From NCBI GenBank assembly GCA_025928265.1, contig JAICJV010000017.1, positions 1 through 44,845 of the forward strand: 44,845 nucleotides of DNA, written 5' to 3'. Source of the stretch: Thermoleophilaceae bacterium (GTDB lineage: Bacteria; Actinomycetota; Thermoleophilia; Solirubrobacterales; Thermoleophilaceae). Shown one piece after another: positions 7,811 to 14,943 of the stretch. A model generated the notes under the pieces. The model was given only the letters and a program-made list of their open reading frames with translations. It was not told the origin of the DNA and did no database searches. Positions within the stretch are counted from its first letter, which is position 1, and each line of letters begins with the position of its first letter. The translations under genes were made by a program, and so were the position numbers.

Positions 7811-9069
7811 TTGCCCACCTCCGCATAGATGGCGCCCGGGCCCTCCTCGGTCTTGCCCTGACCGGTCTCCTTGGCGCCCACGAGGATCGAGATCTTGCCT
7901 AGGTGCTTGTTGTCGCGCATGAGCTGGTGCGCCTCGCCGACCTCGTCGAAGGGCATCGTGCGCCAGAGGACGGGACGGATCAGCCCCTGCTCGATCAGCT
8001 CGTTGGCCTTGTAGCACTCGTACGCGTTGGCGAAGTGCGAGCCGATGATCTGCTTCTGGCGCATCCACAGGTAGCGGACGTCGAAGTCGAGGTTGTAGCC
8101 CGTCGTGCCGGCGCAGATGACGACCTTGCCGAACGGCTTGACCGCGAAGACCGACGTGGGGAAGGTGGCCTTGCCGACGTGCTCGAAGACGATGTCGGGC
8201 TGGCCGCCGAGAATCTCGTTGACCGCCTTGGAGAAGCGGCGCGACTCCTTGAAGCGGGCCTTCTCCTCGTCAGGCGACTCGTCGCCCGTGCGCATCATGC
8301 CCTTGTACTCGTTGCGGTCGATCCAGCCGGTGATCCCGAGCTCCTCGAGCAGCTTGCCCTTCTCCGGGCTCGAGACGACGCCGACCGCCTCGGCACCGGT
8401 GATCTTGCAGAGCTGCGTGGCGAACACGCCGAGGCCGCCCGCGGCGCCCCAGATGAGGACCTTGCTGCCCGCCTGGATGTTGCACTGGGTGATCAGCATC
8501 CGGTAGGCGGTGAAGTAGACGAGGCCGTAGGAGGCCGACTCCTCCCAGGTCAGGTTCTTCGGCTTCGGGATCAGCTGCTGCGCCTGGACCTTGGTGAACT
8601 GAGCGAACGAGCCCCAGGTGGTCTCGTAGCCCCAGATCCGCTGCGACGGCGCGGCCAGCGGGTCGAGGCCGTGGACCTCGATGTCCTCGTAGGAGGCCTG
8701 GTTGCAGTGGATGATGACCTCGTCGCCGGGCTGCCACTTGGTCACGCCCTCGCCGACCTTCCACACGATCCCGGAGGCGTCGGAGCCGCCGATGTGATGG
8801 CCGTACTCGGGGTGGTCGCCGTAGCGCCACACGCCGACCGGCTGGCCGAGCGCCGCCCAGACGTTGTTGTAGTTCACGCCGGCGGCCATCACGCGCACGA
8901 TCACCTCGAACGCGCCGGGCTGGGGCACCTCGATCTCCTCGAGCTGGAAGGCGTCCCTGGGCTCGCCCTCCCGTTCCTCGCGGATGACCCAGGCGGCCAT
9001 CGTCTCGGGGAGCGTTCCGGGCTCCACGTTCACATCGGTCACATCAAGAGTCGCCATGCGAGAAGACAT
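7807..9069 (-). CDS. ccr: Crotonyl-CoA carboxylase/reductase-like protein
   Basis: A 420-residue zinc-free MDR dehydrogenase of the crotonyl-CoA carboxylase/reductase (Ccr/ECR) type. Features seen: GVNYNNVW (66-68 region), RIWGYETTWG (148-149), VLIWGAAGGLGVFATQ as the NADPH Rossmann motif (205-219), DIVFEHVG, and IIGSHFAN (H345). Characterised Ccr enzymes reduce crotonyl-CoA with NADPH while fixing CO2 to give ethylmalonyl-CoA. The known CO2 pocket is N-F-E-H; here the Phe position reads Tyr (Y148), so carboxylation should not be assumed. Start is ATG 9069 or ATG 9057; GGAGGA sits directly before the first and about 12 bases before the second. It follows an NTF2-like gene on the same strand. 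Confidence 0.85.
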   Translation of the reverse strand: MSSRMATLDVTDVNVEPGTLPETMAAWVIREEREGEPRDAFQLEEIEVPQPGAFEVIVRVMAAGVNYNNVWAALGQPVGVWRYGDHPEYGHHIGGSDASGIVWKVGEGVTKWQPGDEVIIHCNQASYEDIEVHGLDPLAAPSQRIWGYETTWGSFAQFTKVQAQQLIPKPKNLTWEESASYGLVYFTAYRMLITQCNIQAGSKVLIWGAAGGLGVFATQLCKITGAEAVGVVSSPEKGKLLEELGITGWIDRNEYKGMMRTGDESPDEEKARFKESRRFSKAVNEILGGQPDIVFEHVGKATFPTSVFAVKPFGKVVICAGTTGYNLDFDVRYLWMRQKQIIGSHFANAYECYKANELIEQGLIRPVLWRTMPFDEVGEAHQLMRDNKHLGKISILVGAKETGQGKTEEGPGAIYAEVGN

Positions 9070-9111
9070 TCCTCCGGGTTCGAAGTGCCGGGGGATGGTA
9101 CCGGCCCGAGG

Positions 9112-9507
9112 CTAAGCGAGGCCCGCCTTCTCGAACTCGGCCGCCATCCGCGCCCCGACCGCCTGGAGCGCGGAGGCCGGGCGGAGCATCACCTTCAGCT
9201 CGGTAATCAGGCCGTCCTCGTCGAAGGTGAGCTTGTCGATGCCCTCCACCTGCTTGCCGTCCACCTCGGTGGCGAATTCCAGGATCGCGACGCGGTCGTG
9301 CTCGTCCTCGAGCTGGTGGACGTAGCGGAACCTGCCGCCCGAGGCCAGCACTTCCTCGGCGGCGCGCAGCACCTTCAGGACCGCCTCGCGGCCCTCGTAC
9401 GGCTTGAAGACCACCGGGCTGCGGAACGCGGCGTCCTCGCGGAACAGGCCGGAGGCGCGATCGAGGTCGCGTCCTTCGACGGCGGCGCGGAAGCGGTCGG
9501 AGAGCAT
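9112..9507 (-). CDS. NTF2-like / SnoaL-type small protein
   Basis: A 131-residue protein with the SnoaL/NTF2-like cone fold pattern: an N-terminal helix (FRAAVEGRDLDRASGLFRED), an AFRSPVVFKPYEGREAV segment, then long strands ending in GLITELKVMLRP. Family members include isomerases, cyclases and simple binding proteins. Nothing in the sequence specifies which. The gene lies 22 bases after the M15 peptidase gene and 42 bases before the Ccr-like gene on the same strand, so it could be read with either. Confidence 0.8.
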   Translation of the reverse strand: MLSDRFRAAVEGRDLDRASGLFREDAAFRSPVVFKPYEGREAVLKVLRAAEEVLASGGRFRYVHQLEDEHDRVAILEFATEVDGKQVEGIDKLTFDEDGLITELKVMLRPASALQAVGARMAAEFEKAGLA

Positions 9508-9529
9508 CGTGGGGCGGACGCTACCTCAC

Positions 9530-10255
9530 TCAATGGCCGGTCGAGGAGAAGTGCATGTAGTCCTTCGTGTTGCCGGACCACGAGCCGCCCCAGCCCCAGC
9601 CGATCGACCGAAACGCGGCTATCACCGCGGGCGTCACCATCCCGCGCCTCACTCGCGAGCGGTCGCGATAGCTCTGCGCCTTGCGGTCGCGGCTCTGGCC
9701 ACAGCCGACGTACGGGTTCTCGACCGGGTTGAGGTCGACCGCAAGCCCGTAGGCGTGCATCGAGAAGGACCCCGTGCCCTTGCCGCCGGTGCACGGGGAC
9801 GGCACCGCCTGGCGGCATTCGAACGAAGCGGTGGGGTCACCGTCGGCCGGCAGCCGCACGTAGGCCTCGGCCAGCGTCATGTGACGGATCGGGAAGCGCA
9901 GGCGGTATAGCCGCTTGAAGACGCGCCCGAGGGGTTTGGCGGCGCGGGCGTTCACCACCATCTGGCCCGCGTGGACCTGGCGGTCGAAGCCCCAGTACGG
10001 CACGGTCAGAACGCGCAGTCCCGACTGCGGCACCGGGCAGCCGCTGTGCCAGAGGTGACGTGCCCGGAGCTCGCTGCGGATGGCCGGCGAGAGTGGCGCC
10101 ACCGTGACCACCGGCTTGGGATGCTTCGGCTTCGCGATGGGAGTGGTCTGCGGCGGTGGAGGCTGCCGCGCCGTCGTCGCCGAGGGCGCCGAGCTTCCGC
10201 TCGAGCACCCCGCCAGCAGCGCGGCGGCCAGCAACCCGGCCGCTGCAAGTCGCAT
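9530..10255 (-). CDS. M15-family D-Ala-D-Ala carboxypeptidase-like lipoprotein
   Basis: This 241-residue lipoprotein has a signal peptide and lipobox LLAGC (cysteine 16), then a Pro/Thr-rich linker. The catalytic domain is of the VanY/M15 type: SMHAYGLAVDLNP carries the zinc His and Asp, and KDYMHFS near the C-terminus gives the last zinc His. Such enzymes trim peptidoglycan peptides at the outer face of the membrane. It starts four bases after the GMC oxidoreductase stop, so the genes look co-transcribed although their functions are not obviously related. The fold call is strong; substrate specificity is inferred. Confidence 0.87.
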   Translation of the reverse strand: MRLAAAGLLAAALLAGCSSGSSAPSATTARQPPPPQTTPIAKPKHPKPVVTVAPLSPAIRSELRARHLWHSGCPVPQSGLRVLTVPYWGFDRQVHAGQMVVNARAAKPLGRVFKRLYRLRFPIRHMTLAEAYVRLPADGDPTASFECRQAVPSPCTGGKGTGSFSMHAYGLAVDLNPVENPYVGCGQSRDRKAQSYRDRSRVRRGMVTPAVIAAFRSIGWGWGGSWSGNTKDYMHFSSTGH

Positions 10256-10259
10256 GTAC

Positions 10260-12662
10260 TCAGGCTACGCCGGATGCCGCGAGGTGCGACAGCGCCATCA
10301 CCGTGAGCTGGGGGTTCACCCCGACCGCGGTGGGGAACACGCTCGCGTCGCAGACGTAGAGGTTCTCGAAGCCGTGCACGCGGAAGCGCTCGTCCACCAC
10401 GCCCTTGGCGGGATCGCGGCTCAGGGCGTTGCCGCCCTGCGGATGCGCGGTGTTCACCGAGATGTCGCTCGCGTCCTTCACGAGATCGCCCAGCTCGAGC
10501 CGCGCGAGCTCGTCCGGGGTGTGGAACTCGTGGTAGGCGAAGGTGAGCGGCATCACGCGGTTCGCGCCGCGCTCGAGCATCAGCTCGCCCGCCTGGCGCA
10601 GGCCGCGCAGGAGCCGTGCGATGTCGCGGTCAGACGGCGTGAAGTCCACCTCCGCGCCGCTCAGGAACTCGCGCTTGCGCAGCACGCGGTCGCCGTTGCG
10701 CGTGCTCGGGAGGATCACGCCGAGCACGCCGAGGCGGTCGTAGCGGCGCATGTTGTGCTCGTGGTCGTCGAGCCACCCCGGCATGACCAGCGCCTGCGAC
10801 ATCACGGGGTTGAACCACGACTCGATCATGTGGTCGCCGCCCGCGACCCGGTCGTCCAGGAAGTGCGACATCTGGAGGCCGGCGAACGCGCGCAGCGGCG
10901 GCTGGTCGTCGGGCCAGTCGGCGGTCATGTGCGAGCCGATGTTCGCGCAGAGGTGGCGGCCCACCACGTCGCCGCCGATCCCGCTCGCCATCAGGATCCG
11001 GCTGGAGTGGATCGCGCCCGCCGCGACGATCACCGTGTCGGCGTCGATCTGCACCTCGCGCCCGCGGCCGGCGCCGCGCAACGCGGCCGTGATCCCGATC
11101 GCGCGGCCACCGCGGAAGCGGATCTCCGTGACCTCGCACTCGGGCAGGATCTCGAGCCGTCCGCGGAACCCCGGGTCGCGCTTGCGGCGCTCGTCGGTCG
11201 CGCTCTGCGTCTGTGGCATGACCGTGTCGAGCATCGACAGCTTGCGCCCGTACACGCAGCCGATGTTGCAGTAGCCGCAGCCGAGGCAGTCGTGCACGTT
11301 GGCGTCCACCGGCAGGAAGCCCTCGTCGGTCAGCCGCTCGATTACCGGGTTCGGTGGCGCCGCGCCCTGCCCCTCGGTGCCGATCAGCTTCCGCACGGTG
11401 GCGAACGACTGCCGGACGGCGGCGGGGTCGAGGCCGGCGTCGAGGCCGGACCCGTTCCACTGCTCGAGCACGTGGTCGGGCATGTCGAAGCAGATCGCGT
11501 TGTTCACGACCGTGCTGCCGCCCACGCACATCCCCTGGAGCACCTGGAAGCTGAAGTCGCGCGATAGCTGGAGCGCGCCGTCCGAGTAGAGGCGCGCGTA
11601 CTGGTCGGCCTCGTCCTCCGTGAACTGCGATGGGTCGACGTGGCGGCCACGCTCGACGATCAGCACGTCGCGTCCCGCGTCGGCGAGCACGTGCGCCGCA
11701 ATCGCCCCGCCGGCGCCGCTGCCGATCACGATCACCTCGGGCCGGAGTGCACCGCCGTCGGACGACGGCGGCGGGAGCGTGCGCAGCGGCCGGCGCTGCT
11801 GCTGGTCGGTGGCCGGCGGCCTGCCGGTCCGCTGGCTGTAGCGCTGGTAGCCGGTGTCGGGATAGCTGCGCGGGTCGTCGTAGTAGCCCATGTAGGTGAG
11901 CTGCATCGCGAAGCGGATCGACGACTGCACGGTCGTGCGCAGCGGCCCGAGCCCCGAGCGGGTGGCCACGTCGTGGAGGAAGTGGCGCTCGATCACCTTC
12001 CGCCGCGCGTCACGCTCGATCAGCGGCAGCGGCGGCTTGAGCCAGCGCAGCGGCAGCAGGCAGGTGAGCCACAGCGCAGCGCGCAGGCGGACCTTGTAGC
12101 CGATGTCGAGGGCGTCCCAGTAGTGGTCCACGCGCGTGGCGATCTCGTCCGGCGGCACGCGCGGGTTGGTGAGGATCGCGTCGGCCACCGCGGCGAGCGT
12201 GTCGTGCTCGATCGGCCAGAGGTAGCGCAGGTCGTAGCGCACCTTCAGTGCCCGGTGGTAGAGCCAGGCGAGCGCGCCCGTGGCCACCGTTGCGCCCACC
12301 AGCCAGCTCCACGCGCGCACGCCCGGGCTCGGGTCGAGCGCCGGGATCAGGTCGGCGAGCCAGCGCGGCGGCGGAAAGTCGAACGTGCTGTTGCCGGTCG
12401 CGATGGCCAGCACGAGCAGCGTGACGATCACCACGTGGCCGAGCACCACGAACCCGATCAGGCGCGACCAGCGCCGCAGGTTGCCGGCGGCCACCGCGGT
12501 CAGCACGCAGAAGAGGACGTCCTTGGCGGTCGAGTTGATCGCGTACGGCTTGGTGGCCGCCGGGCCGCTGAAGACCTCGGGGATGTAGATCGCCGCCTCG
12601 ACCGCGAACAGCACGGCCGCGGCGGTCACGAACCATTTGAGGTGGGTCTCCTCGCGCGTCAC
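10260..12662 (-). CDS. Membrane-anchored GMC oxidoreductase with Cys cluster
   Basis: The 800-residue protein starts at GTG 12662, 46 bases after the MFS gene. Residues about 5-155 hold about four hydrophobic helices (WFVTAAAVLFAVEAAIYI; DVLFCVLTAVAAG; IGFVVLGHVVIVTLLVLAI; WLVGATVATGALAWLY). The flavin domain starts near residue 309 with VIVIGSGAGGAIAAHVL. A CLGCGYCNIGC motif (four Cys, spacing 2-2-3, near residues 457-470) is followed by VYGRKLSML. The C-terminal GMC substrate/flavin domain carries NTAHPQGGNAL and GVNPQLTVMAL. GMC enzymes oxidise alcohols, sterols or sugars with FAD. The Cys cluster recalls long-chain alcohol oxidase relatives and could bind an Fe-S centre (inference). Confidence 0.88.
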   Translation of the reverse strand: MTREETHLKWFVTAAAVLFAVEAAIYIPEVFSGPAATKPYAINSTAKDVLFCVLTAVAAGNLRRWSRLIGFVVLGHVVIVTLLVLAIATGNSTFDFPPPRWLADLIPALDPSPGVRAWSWLVGATVATGALAWLYHRALKVRYDLRYLWPIEHDTLAAVADAILTNPRVPPDEIATRVDHYWDALDIGYKVRLRAALWLTCLLPLRWLKPPLPLIERDARRKVIERHFLHDVATRSGLGPLRTTVQSSIRFAMQLTYMGYYDDPRSYPDTGYQRYSQRTGRPPATDQQQRRPLRTLPPPSSDGGALRPEVIVIGSGAGGAIAAHVLADAGRDVLIVERGRHVDPSQFTEDEADQYARLYSDGALQLSRDFSFQVLQGMCVGGSTVVNNAICFDMPDHVLEQWNGSGLDAGLDPAAVRQSFATVRKLIGTEGQGAAPPNPVIERLTDEGFLPVDANVHDCLGCGYCNIGCVYGRKLSMLDTVMPQTQSATDERRKRDPGFRGRLEILPECEVTEIRFRGGRAIGITAALRGAGRGREVQIDADTVIVAAGAIHSSRILMASGIGGDVVGRHLCANIGSHMTADWPDDQPPLRAFAGLQMSHFLDDRVAGGDHMIESWFNPVMSQALVMPGWLDDHEHNMRRYDRLGVLGVILPSTRNGDRVLRKREFLSGAEVDFTPSDRDIARLLRGLRQAGELMLERGANRVMPLTFAYHEFHTPDELARLELGDLVKDASDISVNTAHPQGGNALSRDPAKGVVDERFRVHGFENLYVCDASVFPTAVGVNPQLTVMALSHLAASGVA

Positions 12663-12708
12663 ACGACCACTATCGAACGGCTGAGCGGTCGGCGCAAGGC
12701 CGCCGGGG

Positions 12709-14286
12709 TCAGGCGCCCGCGGGCTCGCCCACCGGATCCGCGACATGCGCGGGCGCGCGCGTCCCGACCTTCGACTCCACGAGCACGAGCGCCAGCACCG
12801 CACCCGCCGCGGCCACCGCCGTCGACAGCTTCAGCGAGCCCGACAGGCCGTGCACGAACGCGTCCTTCATGGCGGCCGACACCTGCTGTGCCGTATGAGG
12901 ATCGAGCGACTGGACCGCCTGCTTGGCCTGACCGCTGCCGAGCGCGTCGGCCACGTGGCTCGACTGCGCGGCGGTCAGGTGTAGGCCGGCGAGCTGCTCG
13001 GTGAGCCGGTCCTTCGAGAGGGTCTGGAACAGCGCGCCGATCGCGGCCACGCCGAACGTGCCGCCCACCATCCGGCTCATCGACAGGATCCCGGACGCCA
13101 CGCCCGCCTTGGTAGCGGGCACGGCGTTCATCGCGGCCGTCGACATCGGCGACATCGTCAGCCCCATGCCGAGGCCCATGATGATGAAGGGGATCAGCAG
13201 CCCGGAATAGGTGGTGGTCGCGGTCACATTCGACTCGAGATAGAGCGCGATCGCCGCGAGTGCGAGGCCCGTCGCCATCAGCGGCCGCGGACCGATGCGG
13301 TCGGCGAGGCGGCCGGCGATCGGCGCGACGATGATGATCACCACCGTCGAGGGCAGGAAGCGGATGCCGGCCTGGAGCGCCGAGTAGCCCAGGATGTTCT
13401 GCATGTAGAGCGCGATGAAGAAGAACATCGCCAGCATCGCGAACGAGACGATGAACGCGGCGGTGTTCGCGCCCAGGAACGAGCGCGAGCGGAAGAACTC
13501 GAACTGAACCATCGGGACCTTGCCGCGCAACTCGATGACCGCGAACGCGACCAGGCCGATCACGGCGGCGCTCAGGAGCACGACGATCTCCGTGGAGCTC
13601 CAGCCCCACGAGTTGCCCTCGACGAGCGCGAGCACGAGCGTCGAGAGGCCGACCGACAGCGTGCCGATGCCGGCGATGTCGACCTTCTTGGAGACGCTCT
13701 CGTCGACCGACTCGCGGACCGCGAACAGCGTGACGACGATCGCGCCGACGGCCACCGGCAGGTTCAGGAAGAAGATCGCGCGCCACGAGACGTACTCGGT
13801 GAGCGCGCCGCCCACGGCGGGGCCGATCGCCAGCGCAAGCGCGGAGACGCCCGCCCAGGTGCCGATCGCGCGACCGCGCTCGGCGGGCGGGAAGGTGTTC
13901 GAGATGATCGAGAGGGTGCCCGGCATCATGAACGCGGCGCCGGTGCCCTGGAGTGCGCGGCCGGCGACCAGCCAGCCCTGGGTGGGCGCGAGGCCGATCA
14001 GCGCGCTCGACGCGGCGAACGCCACCACGCCGAAGAGGAACATGCGGCGGCGGCCGAAGATGTCGCCGAGCCGGCCGCCCGTGACGAGCAGCACGGCGAA
14101 CGTGAGCGTGTAGGCGTTCACGGTCCACTCGAGCGAGCTCAGCGACGCGCCGAGGTCGTCCTGGATCGACGGCAGCGCAACGTTCACGACGGTGTTGTCG
14201 AGCATCACCATGAACAGGGCGAAGCACATGGCGGCGAGCGTCCACCACTTGCGGTTGTGGTCGGTCAGGCGGATGCGTTCAGGCAT
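12709..14286 (-). CDS. MFS multidrug exporter, DHA2 (14-helix) family
   Basis: A 525-residue drug:H+ antiporter of the EmrB/QacA type. Visible are motif A (GGRLGDIFGRRRMFLFG), motif C-like GPAVGGALTEY, a charged membrane start (WWTLAAMCFALFMVMLDNTVVNVALP) with the Asp typical of DHA2, and about 14 hydrophobic segments. The C-terminus after the last helix is short. It overlaps the marR gene by eight bases, so repressor and pump are one transcription unit. The usual logic is that a MarR ligand is also a pump substrate; which compound is unknown. Confidence 0.93.
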   Translation of the reverse strand: MPERIRLTDHNRKWWTLAAMCFALFMVMLDNTVVNVALPSIQDDLGASLSSLEWTVNAYTLTFAVLLVTGGRLGDIFGRRRMFLFGVVAFAASSALIGLAPTQGWLVAGRALQGTGAAFMMPGTLSIISNTFPPAERGRAIGTWAGVSALALAIGPAVGGALTEYVSWRAIFFLNLPVAVGAIVVTLFAVRESVDESVSKKVDIAGIGTLSVGLSTLVLALVEGNSWGWSSTEIVVLLSAAVIGLVAFAVIELRGKVPMVQFEFFRSRSFLGANTAAFIVSFAMLAMFFFIALYMQNILGYSALQAGIRFLPSTVVIIIVAPIAGRLADRIGPRPLMATGLALAAIALYLESNVTATTTYSGLLIPFIIMGLGMGLTMSPMSTAAMNAVPATKAGVASGILSMSRMVGGTFGVAAIGALFQTLSKDRLTEQLAGLHLTAAQSSHVADALGSGQAKQAVQSLDPHTAQQVSAAMKDAFVHGLSGSLKLSTAVAAAGAVLALVLVESKVGTRAPAHVADPVGEPAGA

Positions 14287-14788
14287 TCGCGGGCTCCTTC
14301 TGAGGCTTGCGGGGGTGGGGGTGGGTCGAGCCCGAGCCGCACATCGGCGCGACGTCCTCGCGCGCGACTATCGGCTCCAGGGCCCGGGCGAGCGCGTCGC
14401 GCTCCTCGTCGGACAGCGATCGCGCAAAGTCCTCGAGCCCGGCAAGACGCAGGTCGATGAGGTGCGTCGCGATGGCGAGCGCCTCGTCGGTGGCCTTGAT
14501 CGTCTTGGCGCGCCTGTCCTCCGGGTTCTCGACGCGCGTGACGAGGCCGCGGTGGACGAGGGCGTCCACGGCGCGGCTCACGGTGGGCATCGAGTTGCCG
14601 GTCTCCTCGGCCAGCCACTTGAGCGACGCGTGGTCGACGTCGCGGCAGAGGATGTGGAGGAGGCGGATCTGCGTGAGCGACAGGTCCAGCTCGGCGACCG
14701 CGTGGTAGAAGGCGCTCTGCCCGTAGGCCAGCAGGTACTTCAGGAAGCCACCGAGGTCGCGGACGAACGGATCGCTATTTGCTTGCAT
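14279..14788 (-). CDS. MarR-family transcriptional repressor
   Basis: A 169-residue winged-helix protein: LSLTQIRLLHIL leads into the recognition helix (LAEETGNSMPTVSRAVDAL) and the wing GLVTRVENPEDRRAKTIKAT, the MarR signature DxR. A His/Pro-rich tail (STHPHPRKPQK) follows. ATG 14788 is preferred over TTG 14830 because a -10-like AATACT (14796-14801) sits seven bases upstream, and the start codon lies inside a CTTGC-N6-GCAAG repeat. It heads the marR-MFS-GMC-M15 unit and very probably controls its own transcription. Confidence 0.9.
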   Translation of the reverse strand: MQANSDPFVRDLGGFLKYLLAYGQSAFYHAVAELDLSLTQIRLLHILCRDVDHASLKWLAEETGNSMPTVSRAVDALVHRGLVTRVENPEDRRAKTIKATDEALAIATHLIDLRLAGLEDFARSLSDEERDALARALEPIVAREDVAPMCGSGSTHPHPRKPQKEPANA

Positions 14789-14797
14789 GAACGCAAG
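14782..14797. promoter_or_regulatory. Operator-like inverted repeat over the marR start codon
   Basis: A perfect 5-bp inverted repeat, CTTGC-ATGAAC-GCAAG, contains the marR ATG on the minus strand and touches the -10-like AATACT. Size and symmetry suit a MarR dimer. The layout mirrors that of the arsR-like gene at 6654. Confidence 0.6.
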
Positions 14798-14823
14798 TAT
14801 TGCGTCAGCGAGAAGATTGTCGT

Positions 14824-14837
14824 GTGACAAGCGTCAC
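14824..14837. promoter_or_regulatory. GTGAC-AAGC-GTCAC inverted repeat in the marR/M14 divergent region
   Basis: A perfect 5-bp inverted repeat with a four-base spacer, 36 bases upstream of the marR start and 107 bases before the M14 gene. It could be a second regulator site serving either gene. A short repeat like this can occur by chance in GC-rich DNA. Confidence 0.35.
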
Positions 14838-14943
14838 GGTTCGGCCGCCCAACCGGCGCACAGTGGTGAGAGGTGGCTTATCTTCGGCGCCGATCGCGGG
14901 GCAGGGGGCTCCGCGCGGGTCGAACGACGGGAGTAGTGGAGTA

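Noticed and set aside
7903-9732. Long plus-strand frame opposite the Ccr-like and NTF2-like genes
   Set aside because: Composition is that of an antisense shadow, it crosses two real genes and the gap between them, and it has no domain.
14789-14830. Earlier TTG 14830 start for marR
   Set aside because: It would place the start within the likely promoter region and adds residues without recognisable sequence; ATG 14788 fits the -10-like box and operator.
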